Shown here: piece by piece, positions 1-7,744 of the stretch
Position numbering within the stretch: the stretch's first letter is position 1
Layout: every line of letters starts with the position of its first letter
NCBI GenBank assembly: GCA_934552855.1
Contig: CAKTEU010000027.1
Location: 1 to 27,075 of the forward strand
DNA length: 27,075 bases
Source of the DNA: an uncultured Eubacteriales bacterium
Lineage (GTDB): Bacteria > Bacillota > Clostridia > Oscillospirales > Acutalibacteraceae
Reading direction: 5' to 3'
Notes under the pieces: model-generated
The model's database searches: none
What the model saw: only the letters and a program-made list of their open reading frames with translations
Told to the model about the DNA's origin: nothing
Made by a program: the position numbers and the translations under genes

Positions 1-67
1 TTAAAGCACAATATTTTGTTCGATCCTTCCCGTCTTGTTAATTCTTAATTTCCTCTTGACTTTTCAT
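1..67 (-). pseudogene. possible frameshifted small gene downstream of hsdR
   Basis: An ATG at 67 has a clear Shine-Dalgarno sequence (AGGAG, 7 nt spacing) 36 nt after the hsdR stop, but its frame ends after nine codons (MKSQEEIKN, then TAA at 40-38). If one base were missing near 42, the reading would continue without a stop to the window edge as LTRREGSNKILCF, which looks protein-like. It could be a decayed or phase-variable last gene of the restriction operon, or chance. The open stretch is only 13 codons, so this is weak. Confidence 0.2.
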
Positions 68-102
68 AGCTGGTCTCCTATATTATTTTATTCTTCTTGC
101 AA

Positions 103-3100
103 TCACGCAGCTACTCTGTAGCGCGTGTACACATATTCGTAAATACGCTGACGGTATTCGGAAATGCTGATCTCGTCATAGCACTCCGGCAGCTCGGCCC
201 ACAGCGTATCACGAATCAGATTATCTACAGCGGCTTTTGTTTCCTGCTTATCTGTCCAGTGATCAAGCTCCGCAATTTTAGCCTTTATCTTTTTCAGAAG
301 GCTTGCAGCCACTTCCTTGATTTTCTTGATATCCGTCTTGGAGAGATCGTCCCGGAAAAGCATATCGTACAGCGAAAGCTCCTCGTCGCTCTCAAAGCCT
401 TCGCGGACATACCGCTGTTCTTCCTGATCGAGACTATTGGCCAGATCCATCAGATCTATAAAGGTTTTCTCAATGGTGGCGCGATCCTGCTCACTGTTGT
501 AGTCTGTGATAATCTGCTGATACCGCTCGTAATAATCTATACGATCCGGATTATTGAAAAGCAGCCGGTCTAGCTTCTGCTGGATGATTTCCTCCAAATC
601 CTTCATCACGAGGTTCTTTTTCTTTACCTTTGCAAATTCCCGGCGAAGCAAATCAAAATCGATTGCGCTGATGTCAAACCGGCGTGGCTCTTCTTTGATC
701 ATCATCGGTGCATCATCGATCTCCACATATTCGCTGATGATAGAATTAATTTCCACCATCAGATCTGTTGTATCAACGTGCCGGCGCTTTTTCTGAAGCT
801 CTCCGTAAATAGCGGCGATGGCTTCATATTCTTTGCGCGTCTGTCCGGTAATATCGTCACGATCCGTGTATTTCATCAAACGGATCAATTCAGATGCGTA
901 TGTGGAGAAGGATTTCTTATCTTCAATAGTACCGCATACGGCATTGGCGGCGGTCTGAAGAAGAGCCAGCTTCATAAAGTCAACTGCGGCCACAAGATCG
1001 GCAAGCTCAAAATCGCGCTCCCGGAGGAAGGCTTTCGCTTTTTCAATCGTATCGAGAATACGGGCTATCAGCTCGTCCTTATCAACGGTAGGATCGCCTC
1101 CGGGCGTATTTATGTTCGCGGTGTAATCAGCCAGAGCTTTGCGGAGGGCTTTTACGATGCCAATATAATCGATAATCAAACCGTTACTCTTGCCTTCGTT
1201 CACACGGTTTGCACGGGCAATGGTCTGCATAAGAGTATGTGCCTTCAGCGGCTTGTCGAGATACAGGCAGGACAAGCACTTCACGTCAAAGCCGGTGAGC
1301 CACATGGCGCAGACGAATACCACCCTAAGCGGATTGGATGCATCTTTGAACTCCTTGTTCAGCTCACGCTTTTCCATTTTCGCCCTGTGATATTTGATAT
1401 CCAGATCCCATTTTTTGAAGGTCTGAATCTCATTCTGCTCCTGACTGATCACAACGGCCATTTCCGTTTCCTGCATCCATTTCAGCTTGCGTTCCAGCTC
1501 CTGCGCCTCCTGCTGTGTGGCTGTTTTAATTTTCGCTTTTAGAACTTTGATTTCTTCTTTCCAGTACTCCTGAACGAAATTGTACATACGGACACACGTG
1601 ACTTTATTGAGGCACACGAACATTGCCTTGCCGCTGGTCCACAGGTCGGAATAGTGACCGACAAAATCTTTCGCTATGGATTTCAGGCGAGGCTCCGCCG
1701 TCATCAGATGGATTTCCTTAGCAAATTCCGCTTCGAGCTTATCCTGCTGATCGATGTCGATATCAGCGTTTTCGATGGCGTCAAGGATGCGGTCGGTGAT
1801 CTCCGGATTATGGAGATCGAGTATCTTTTCGCCGCGATTCTCATAGTACAGCGGAACGGTCGCACCGTCCTCCACGGCGCGTTTGAAATCGTAAACAGAG
1901 ATATAGCCGCCGAAGGTGCGCGCAGTGATATTGTCGCTGGACAGGAGCGGAGTGCCGGTAAAACCAATACGGGCCGCTGTCGGGAGCAGCTTCATCATGT
2001 TGTCTGCAAAGATACCATACTGACTGCGATGCGCCTCGTCGGACATAATGATAATATCGTGGCCCGGGTAAATCGGCTGCTCGTCCGGCCTGTTGAATTT
2101 CTGTATGAGCGTGAATATGAAGCTAGGATTGCCTTTTAGCTTCGTGACGAGGTCACCGCCGCTTGTGGCGATAAACTGTGAGGCTTTCGTTTTACCGAGC
2201 AGGCCGCAATTTTCAAAGGTGTCGCTGATCTGCTTGTTCAGTTCATCGCGGTCGGTCAACACCACGGTTGTAGGCGATCCGGCAAACTTGCGGCGGATCT
2301 TCTGTGCAAGGAACACCATGGAATAGCTCTTGCCGGAACCTTGTGTATGCCAGAACACGCCCAGCTTGCCGTCGTTGAGCTTCCGTGCTTCATATGCCTT
2401 GACCGCTTCATTTACACCGAGATACTGGTGGTTACGGGCAAGGATCTTTACCGTATTGCCGCCGGAGTGGTCATAAAGAATGAAATTCTCCAGCAGATCA
2501 AGGAAATTCTCTTTTTTGCAGATGCCGCGCAACATAGTTTCAAGGGCCACGCTGCCTTGCTCTTTTTCGTCAAGACGCTTCCATTCATGGAAGAATTCGT
2601 ACTTGCTGCCCAGCGTACCGACCTTGGCCTCTATGCCGTTAGACAGTATAAGGAAGGCGTTGTAATAGAACAGATGAGGTATCGTGTCCTGATAATCAGT
2701 ATAGTTGTCATCGTAGGCGTTTTGCACATCTACGGTGTTTTTCTTTAATTCCACGAAAAGGAGCGGCAGACCGTTTACAAAGCCCACAATATCCGTGCGG
2801 CGGCGGTAGAGATCGCCGTGAATCTTCAGTTCTTTGACAGCGAGGAAGTGGTTGTTCTCCGGGTGGAGGAAATCGATCACGGCAGCTTTCTTTGTTTCCG
2901 TTTTGCCGTCCGGACGCTTTACTGTCACGGGAATGCCGTCGCGGATTAGGAAATACTTTTCTTCGTTAACCTGAAGGAGCGAGGCTGTGGACAGGCGTTT
3001 TTCCAAAACAGCCTGTGCTTCAAGAATCTGCGTCTCGGTGATCCAAGGATTGAGCTTTTTCAGGGCAGCACGGAAATATCGCACAAGCAGAATCTCTTTG

Positions 3101-3240
3101 TACGATTTCCTGCCGAAGGTGCCATCGTCGCCCAGCACCTCCGTGTTATATGCAAATTTCACTTCCCATTGGAGCTCTTCCCGGAGAAGGTTTCCGGCAC
3201 TTTCCTGCACAAGTATATTTTCTGAATAATCATAGCTCAT
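103..3240 (-). CDS. hsdR: Type I restriction enzyme, R (motor and nuclease) subunit HsdR
   Basis: HsdR of 1045 residues, normal for the family. In the HsdR2M2S complex it translocates DNA with ATP hydrolysis and cuts unmethylated DNA far from the recognition site. The N-terminal nuclease has the PD-(D/E)xK signature: D150 in YRRRTDIVGF, then E164 and K166 in FVELKK. The superfamily 2 helicase motor follows: Walker A TQGSGKS (299-305), DEAH box (401-404), motif III FTGTP (427-431), motif V around LTGFDV (648-653) and motif VI QTIARANR (672-679). A charged alpha-helical C-terminus completes it. The ATG has a strong AGGAGGTGG site just upstream. It is the last intact gene of the leftward operon, 11 nt after its upstream neighbour. 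No motif is missing, so it is probably active. Confidence 0.97.
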   Translation of the reverse strand: MSYDYSENILVQESAGNLLREELQWEVKFAYNTEVLGDDGTFGRKSYKEILLVRYFRAALKKLNPWITETQILEAQAVLEKRLSTASLLQVNEEKYFLIRDGIPVTVKRPDGKTETKKAAVIDFLHPENNHFLAVKELKIHGDLYRRRTDIVGFVNGLPLLFVELKKNTVDVQNAYDDNYTDYQDTIPHLFYYNAFLILSNGIEAKVGTLGSKYEFFHEWKRLDEKEQGSVALETMLRGICKKENFLDLLENFILYDHSGGNTVKILARNHQYLGVNEAVKAYEARKLNDGKLGVFWHTQGSGKSYSMVFLAQKIRRKFAGSPTTVVLTDRDELNKQISDTFENCGLLGKTKASQFIATSGGDLVTKLKGNPSFIFTLIQKFNRPDEQPIYPGHDIIIMSDEAHRSQYGIFADNMMKLLPTAARIGFTGTPLLSSDNITARTFGGYISVYDFKRAVEDGATVPLYYENRGEKILDLHNPEITDRILDAIENADIDIDQQDKLEAEFAKEIHLMTAEPRLKSIAKDFVGHYSDLWTSGKAMFVCLNKVTCVRMYNFVQEYWKEEIKVLKAKIKTATQQEAQELERKLKWMQETEMAVVISQEQNEIQTFKKWDLDIKYHRAKMEKRELNKEFKDASNPLRVVFVCAMWLTGFDVKCLSCLYLDKPLKAHTLMQTIARANRVNEGKSNGLIIDYIGIVKALRKALADYTANINTPGGDPTVDKDELIARILDTIEKAKAFLRERDFELADLVAAVDFMKLALLQTAANAVCGTIEDKKSFSTYASELIRLMKYTDRDDITGQTRKEYEAIAAIYGELQKKRRHVDTTDLMVEINSIISEYVEIDDAPMMIKEEPRRFDISAIDFDLLRREFAKVKKKNLVMKDLEEIIQQKLDRLLFNNPDRIDYYERYQQIITDYNSEQDRATIEKTFIDLMDLANSLDQEEQRYVREGFESDEELSLYDMLFRDDLSKTDIKKIKEVAASLLKKIKAKIAELDHWTDKQETKAAVDNLIRDTLWAELPECYDEISISEYRQRIYEYVYTRYRVAA

Positions 3241-3251
3241 GCCGCCACCTC

Positions 3252-4097
3252 CTATCCTTCAACAATTTGCTTTTTAAACTCATCAAATGCTTTTTTGCGT
3301 TCTACCTGCTCTAATTCCATAAATGCAAGAAGACACATTTGATAAGTTTCGTCATACCAATGTTCTAATTCCCCCTTGTCAAGTTCAGATACGATTCGTT
3401 TATATTTTCCTTTATTTGAGGGATCAACATTGTTGTGTCGCAAATTCAAATTATTAAAGAGGAAAAACAGATCATCTTTCAAAGAAGATGAGATTTTCTG
3501 CAATTCTTTAGATTTTGCCTCAAGTATCTGGGCAAGTTGCAAAATAATATGTTTTTTCTTTTCAATGTCACCTTTAAGGGCATAATGATCATATTCCAGC
3601 ACCTTGTATGATAGCTCTGCCGGAATTAGGTCGCTTTCTGATACAGCAATAGCTACAGGAGATTTTTCAACGAAGATCGTTTTTCCATCATCACTTGCAG
3701 ATGTATATCCTATGGCTTCGATCACAAGTCGAATTTGTTCGAGGATAAATGGAATGTTCACTTCCATAGATACAAAGCCGCCATATCCTCCAGAAAAATT
3801 AGCCGCTTGCAGGCCGAAGAGCATATTTTGCAGATATTCACAAAATGAAACCAGATAATCAATATTAAAATCATTTGGCTCTGCTTCGAATTTGAAGCCA
3901 TACTTTTGATCGAATTCTTCTATGCTAAGGCACGTCCCACGAAAATAAAAATGTGCAAAATTCTCTCCAAAAACTTCATATAAAGATTTCGTTCTATGAT
4001 CAAAGGCTTTTTGATGTAATATCGAATACAGCTTACGATACTCTTGTCTGATATCTACGTTGCCTTCTCTTAATACTTGTGCAAAAGACTTCCTCAT
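3252..4097 (-). CDS. Accessory protein of the type I RM operon, possibly HEPN/abortive-infection-like
   Basis: I do not recognise this 281-residue protein with confidence. A GTG at 4115 is possible, but the ATG at 4097 is preferred because GAGGTG lies 7-8 nt upstream, inside the end of hsdS; this places the ATG 1 nt after the hsdS stop. No signal peptide or membrane segment is seen. The C-terminal third is helical and contains LFFLFNNLNLRHNN (residues 210-223, R220-H221), followed by an acidic Trp/Tyr segment. This recalls the RH-centred helices of HEPN/AbiJ-type abortive infection proteins, but the spacing is not the canonical Rx4-6H motif, so that link is only a guess. The gene appears more AT-rich than hsdM and hsdR. 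Its place between hsdS and hsdR suggests an added defence function or a modulator of the restriction complex. Confidence 0.8.
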   Translation of the reverse strand: MRKSFAQVLREGNVDIRQEYRKLYSILHQKAFDHRTKSLYEVFGENFAHFYFRGTCLSIEEFDQKYGFKFEAEPNDFNIDYLVSFCEYLQNMLFGLQAANFSGGYGGFVSMEVNIPFILEQIRLVIEAIGYTSASDDGKTIFVEKSPVAIAVSESDLIPAELSYKVLEYDHYALKGDIEKKKHIILQLAQILEAKSKELQKISSSLKDDLFFLFNNLNLRHNNVDPSNKGKYKRIVSELDKGELEHWYDETYQMCLLAFMELEQVERKKAFDEFKKQIVEG

Positions 4098-4098
4098 A

Positions 4099-5316
4099 TC
4101 ACACCTCGATTTCACCGCTCATCAGCTTCGGCAACAGACGGTCACGGGCTTTTTTTAACCCCACTACACTCAAACTGAGATTATATATCTTCTCAAATAT
4201 CGGCTTGCAAAAGCTGTAATACGAATCACGCAATTCTTCCGATGGATATAACACAGGAAGACTCGCAAATTTCGTCTTGTTGACATTAGTCATAGTTGCG
4301 CCGTTGCTACCCACGCCTTCCAATAATTCTTTCAAGCGCTTCATAGCAGAAAACACATAATAAAGATCTCTTTCATCAGACAAGATTATTGAGTTTATCT
4401 GCTGATTTGTTTGACATCTTTCAACTGCAATATTCACTAATCCTACAGTTGCTATGCAGGAAACCATAATGCTGTTACGGGGGATAAACTTATTGATTTG
4501 CGTCTTTGCACCGGCTTCCGTTAAAGAGGATTCTGTTATTACAGGATAAACACATCCATGCATATCCGGAATTTTGACAAACGGAATGTTACCTCCATAG
4601 TATTCCTTTTTCTCTGTCGAAGGGGTTTTACCAGTTACAACCTCTCCAAAATCCGAAATTTGGCTTAAAGACCATCCTTCCGGCACACCGTCAACGACAG
4701 GAGTATCCTCATATCCGGGGAAGTGGAGGTCGACAAACCACTCCTTATATAACCGCTGGGCCGCTTCTTCAAGTAGCTTGATTTGCTTCTGGTTGTTCTC
4801 AATAAGATTGTCGTAGGCAGAAAGGATATCTACTATACGATTTTGCACTTCAATTGGCGGCAACGGACATTCAATCTGTTTTAGTGATGAAATTGTTAAG
4901 GCCTTTTGAGATGATCCAATTGTTGTATTATTAAGCACCCCATACCCATCTTTTGATCCGATCCAATAGCAGAGAAATTTTGATGAAAGAGAATCATCAA
5001 AATTACGGAACCATGTCAAGTTTCCATCTTTGAAATAGAAATAATCATCTGTGCGAACGATATACGGAATACCAATCGTTCCAACGGAGGTTAATAGCAT
5101 ATCACCCGGTAGCGGAACGCCAAATTTGGATTTTATATCATTGTATTTATCTGTGCTAATGTAAAGAGATTCGCTTATTGGCTGTCCCTGACTGGATTCA
5201 ATTATTTCTTTTGAACGATAGAACGGCACGCCAGAATCGGTATATTCAGAGTAGAATATCCTTTTACTTGATGTAATCTCACAATGATCGCCAATCTTTG
5301 TTTTCTCCCAACTCAT
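4099..5316 (-). CDS. hsdS: Type I RM specificity subunit HsdS
   Basis: A 405-residue specificity subunit that recognises the bipartite DNA target for both methylation and restriction. It has the usual layout: target recognition domain 1 (about 5-150), a central conserved helix (about 151-195, starting PLPPIEVQNRIVDILSAYD and ending RLYKEWFV), target recognition domain 2 (about 215-370, starting at GVPEGWSLSQISDFGEVVTG) and a distal helix ending KARDRLLPKLMSGEIEV. The start overlaps the hsdM stop by 4 nt (ATGA), so the two are translationally coupled. Full length; no second or partial hsdS cassette, inverted repeats or recombinase that would allow specificity switching is visible nearby. The target sequence cannot be read from the protein. 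Confidence 0.96.
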   Translation of the reverse strand: MSWEKTKIGDHCEITSSKRIFYSEYTDSGVPFYRSKEIIESSQGQPISESLYISTDKYNDIKSKFGVPLPGDMLLTSVGTIGIPYIVRTDDYFYFKDGNLTWFRNFDDSLSSKFLCYWIGSKDGYGVLNNTTIGSSQKALTISSLKQIECPLPPIEVQNRIVDILSAYDNLIENNQKQIKLLEEAAQRLYKEWFVDLHFPGYEDTPVVDGVPEGWSLSQISDFGEVVTGKTPSTEKKEYYGGNIPFVKIPDMHGCVYPVITESSLTEAGAKTQINKFIPRNSIMVSCIATVGLVNIAVERCQTNQQINSIILSDERDLYYVFSAMKRLKELLEGVGSNGATMTNVNKTKFASLPVLYPSEELRDSYYSFCKPIFEKIYNLSLSVVGLKKARDRLLPKLMSGEIEV

Positions 5317-7178
5317 ATCCCCATCTCCTTCATATTCATTGAGATGGTATCCATCAAATCGTTGGATTCAGCCTGAAGGGACAGAAGTTCACGGTGAATC
5401 TCCGCCATACGCTCCGCAAAATCTATACCGTCATCCTCCACGGGAGCGATGCCCACATATGCGCCGGGTGTGAGCGACCAGCCCTTTTCTTCGATTTCGG
5501 CAAGTGAGGCCAGCTTACACAGTCCGAGTACGTCAGTATAAACACCGTCACCGAACTTCTCGTAGAGCCAGTGTGCTTCCTTGGCAACGTTCAGCATATT
5601 CTCAATGTAGGCGACTCTATCGTCATACTCCTGCTGCACGCTCTTTTTGTCACGCTTCCCGGCAGCTTCCACTTCGGCTTTTGCGGCCTTTCGTAGTGTG
5701 GAGAGCTTTTCCTTCAGCGCAGAAACGATATCGGCAAAGGATTCCTGATATACAGCCTCTTTCAAATCGTCATTTTCAGCGGCCTCGGCTTCATCGTGCA
5801 GATAGTGGTGGTATTCCTGCAGCAGAGCCGTATACTTGTCGGTCTCACCGCGATAAAGCCATACGATGGCGTTCAGGTTTTTAAGCTGCCATTCGCTCCA
5901 CTCATTCAGCGTTCGGTCCACAACTGTATAGTAATTCCGGGCATCGATGAACAGAACCTTATCCCGGATTGCTTCGCCCTTCGCTTTATCGAAAAACCAC
6001 AGGGAGCAAGGCAGCGATTTCGTATAGAAGAAGTTGTTACCGACGGAAATCATTACGTCAACATGACCAGTCTTGATAAGCTTTTCACGGATATCCTTAT
6101 CCTTGCCCTGACTGTCGGTAGCTGAGGATGCCATAACGAAACCGGCGCGGCCATGCTCGTTCAGATAGGAATAGAAATAGGAGATCCATAGGTAATTGGC
6201 GTTGCCGACATCTTTGTTCTTGTTTACGCTCGGCAGGCCGAACGGAAGACGTCCGGCGTTCTCGCAGGATTCGGCTTTGACCTTATCTACATTAAACGGA
6301 GGATTCGCCATGATGTAGTCACAGCAGCCGTTCAGGTTATGTGCGTCATGATAGAAGGTATTTGCCTCGTCTCCGGATTTGATAACACCCGTCAGACCGT
6401 GCACCGCCATGTTCATCAGGCAGAGCTGAGCGTTGTACTCCACCTTTTCCTGTCCGTAGAAGGTCATGGTGCTGTTGGCATTCATACCGGCGGCGTTCAC
6501 AAAATCTCCGCTCTGTACGAACATACCGCCGCTGCCGCACGCGCAATCGAGAAGAACACCCTGTTTCGGCTCAATGATGTTTACGATCATTTTTACGAGA
6601 GATTTCGGTGTGAAGAACACACCGTCATCAGAGGCGATGTTTTTAGCAAATTTGTTGAGGAAGTATTCGTAGATGCGCCCGATGATATCGCCGCCGACAT
6701 CGTCAAGGGCGCTGTTATTGAAAATACGAAGAAGCTCTGCCAGCAGCTCGTCAGAGAAGTCGGTATAACTTTTCGGCAAAACACCTATGAGCTGTTCACT
6801 CTGATCTTCAATCAAAGCCATAGCGTTATTTACCACTTCACCGAGGCTGTTCATCGGATGACCGTCTTTATTGGCAAGTCCTGCCGCCGCGATATTCTCC
6901 GGCAGATTAACAAGGTATTCGTACTGCGCCTCTTTTGGCAGAAACAGCGCACTCTTTGCGGAAAAGTCGCTGGCCTCGACGGGCATTACACGTCCGCCGC
7001 GAGAGGGACGGTTCCTCAGTATCTCGGCTTCTACCTTCTTAAAGCGGCTGTACGCATAGCGCAGGAAAATAAGCCCCAGCACGGGCATACAGTATTGATT
7101 CGATGTCAGCTTTGACCCGGCACGAAGGAGATCGGCGGATTCCCACAGTTCCGCTTCCAGTTTCCGTATGTTAATCAT
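5313..7178 (-). CDS. hsdM: Type I RM DNA methyltransferase (adenine-specific) subunit HsdM
   Basis: A 621-residue N6-adenine methyltransferase that, with HsdS, methylates hemimethylated target sites to protect host DNA. The N-terminal HsdM helical domain runs from about 5 to 150 (LWESADLLRAG, LGLIFLRYAYSRF). The catalytic domain begins around DDGVFFTPKSLVKMIV (184-199). SAM-binding motif I is DCACGSGG (211-218) and catalytic motif IV is NPPF (292-295). A charged coiled C-terminal region contacts HsdS in known complexes. The start lies within the last codons of the upstream xre gene (8 nt overlap) and the stop overlaps hsdS by 4 nt, so the operon is tightly coupled. All key residues are present. 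Confidence 0.97.
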   Translation of the reverse strand: MINIRKLEAELWESADLLRAGSKLTSNQYCMPVLGLIFLRYAYSRFKKVEAEILRNRPSRGGRVMPVEASDFSAKSALFLPKEAQYEYLVNLPENIAAAGLANKDGHPMNSLGEVVNNAMALIEDQSEQLIGVLPKSYTDFSDELLAELLRIFNNSALDDVGGDIIGRIYEYFLNKFAKNIASDDGVFFTPKSLVKMIVNIIEPKQGVLLDCACGSGGMFVQSGDFVNAAGMNANSTMTFYGQEKVEYNAQLCLMNMAVHGLTGVIKSGDEANTFYHDAHNLNGCCDYIMANPPFNVDKVKAESCENAGRLPFGLPSVNKNKDVGNANYLWISYFYSYLNEHGRAGFVMASSATDSQGKDKDIREKLIKTGHVDVMISVGNNFFYTKSLPCSLWFFDKAKGEAIRDKVLFIDARNYYTVVDRTLNEWSEWQLKNLNAIVWLYRGETDKYTALLQEYHHYLHDEAEAAENDDLKEAVYQESFADIVSALKEKLSTLRKAAKAEVEAAGKRDKKSVQQEYDDRVAYIENMLNVAKEAHWLYEKFGDGVYTDVLGLCKLASLAEIEEKGWSLTPGAYVGIAPVEDDGIDFAERMAEIHRELLSLQAESNDLMDTISMNMKEMGI

Positions 7179-7401
7179 CCTTTTCCTCTCCTTCCGGGCT
7201 ATCGGGTATAAACTCCATCATATCGTTGGGGGAGCAGCCCATAGCGTGGCAAATGCTCTCTACCTTATCCAAGGCGATGTATTGCCCGTTTTTGATTTTT
7301 GTAATTATGTTTGCGGATATGCTGGCACGGCGCATCAGCTCTGCATTGGAAATATCCCGCTCGATCATCATATGCATTAGTGGTTTATAACTCACGGCCA
7401 T
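7171..7401 (-). CDS. Small XRE-family helix-turn-helix regulator, first gene of the hsd operon
   Basis: A 76-residue protein made almost entirely of a Cro/C1-type helix-turn-helix (about 8-62; core SNAELMRRASISANIITKIK followed by ALDKVESICHAMGCSPNDMM). It has an acidic tail and no dimerisation or sensor domain. It is the first gene of the leftward operon; the ATG at 7401 has AAGGAG about 9 nt upstream, and its end overlaps hsdM by 8 nt. Its promoter contains a palindrome in the spacer, which suggests that it represses its own operon like a controller protein. That would let the methylase and regulator accumulate in order when the locus enters a new host. Autoregulation is inferred from position only. 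Confidence 0.9.
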   Translation of the reverse strand: MAVSYKPLMHMMIERDISNAELMRRASISANIITKIKNGQYIALDKVESICHAMGCSPNDMMEFIPDSPEGEEKDD

Positions 7402-7434
7402 ATCATCAGACTCCTTATCTCAATTAACTTATTC

Positions 7435-7463
7435 AGTATATCACACTTATGTGAAAAAATCAA
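7435..7463 (-). promoter_or_regulatory. hsd operon promoter with palindromic operator in its spacer
   Basis: On the minus strand TTGATT (7463-7458) and TATACT (7440-7435) are 17 bp apart. The spacer is largely filled by the palindrome TCACACTTATGTGA (7441-7454, 5-bp arms, 4-bp centre). The predicted transcript starts near 7427, about 26 nt before the xre ATG. A dimeric XRE protein bound here would block RNA polymerase. Confidence 0.7.
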
Positions 7464-7486
7464 TAAATATATTTTGAACTTTAGAC

Positions 7487-7511
7487 CTCCGGGAATTTCT
7501 CGGAGTTTTTT
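7487..7511 (+). terminator. Rho-independent terminator (plus strand) with no obvious upstream gene
   Basis: The hairpin at 7487-7505 pairs CTCCGGGA with TTCTCGGAG (8 pairs including one G-T, 3-nt loop) and is followed by six T residues. It points rightward, but the genes to its left run leftward. It may stop antisense transcription before it reaches the fic promoter, or be left over from a lost gene. Confidence 0.6.
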
Positions 7512-7640
7512 CGTTCGTTCAAAACGACCCCTTTTGTTCAGTGGGTAGAACTTTGCTCTATCCCAAATCCACACGGATAAACATTGGGGCAGCATTTTTT
7601 TGTTTCTGACGGGGAAAACCGAGCGAACAGCGGAATACAA

Positions 7641-7744
7641 TTCCCTTATTCTTGATATAATAATAAGGGAAAATTCGCACAACCTATTGACCGTTCCCTT
7701 ATTTTGTGCTATTATTTAAGGGAAACAGAACGGAGGTAAGGGAA
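7641..7744 (+). promoter_or_regulatory. Cluster of five TTCCCTTA/TAAGGGAA half-sites upstream of the Fic gene
   Basis: Inverted repeat 1 spans 7641-7671, with 10-bp perfect arms TTCCCTTATT and AATAAGGGAA. Inverted repeat 2 spans 7694-7724, with 8-bp perfect arms TTCCCTTA and TAAGGGAA. Both are exactly 31 bp long and their centres are 53 bp apart, about five helical turns. A fifth half-site, TAAGGGAA (7737-7744), runs onto the A of the start codon. Inverted repeat 2 covers the spacer and -10 box of the fic promoter. The layout is that of a repressor operator array. Confidence 0.75.
7687..7715 (+). promoter_or_regulatory. Promoter of the Fic-family gene
   Basis: TTGACC (7687-7692) and TATTAT (7710-7715) are separated by 17 bp, with an extended -10 TGC directly before the -10 box. 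The predicted start near 7722 leaves a leader of only about 20 nt, just enough for the GGAGG at 7732-7736. Confidence 0.75.

Noticed and set aside
778..1542. Long rightward open frame inside hsdR
   Set aside because: It is antisense to the nuclease/helicase gene, which has all its motifs; no ribosome binding site or family signature supports it.
6339..7115. Long rightward open frame inside hsdM
   Set aside because: It overlaps the methyltransferase motifs on the other strand and shows no recognisable domain.
7392..7682. Leftward 96-codon frame across the xre/fic intergenic region
   Set aside because: It crosses two promoters, an operator array and a terminator, and has no ribosome binding site.
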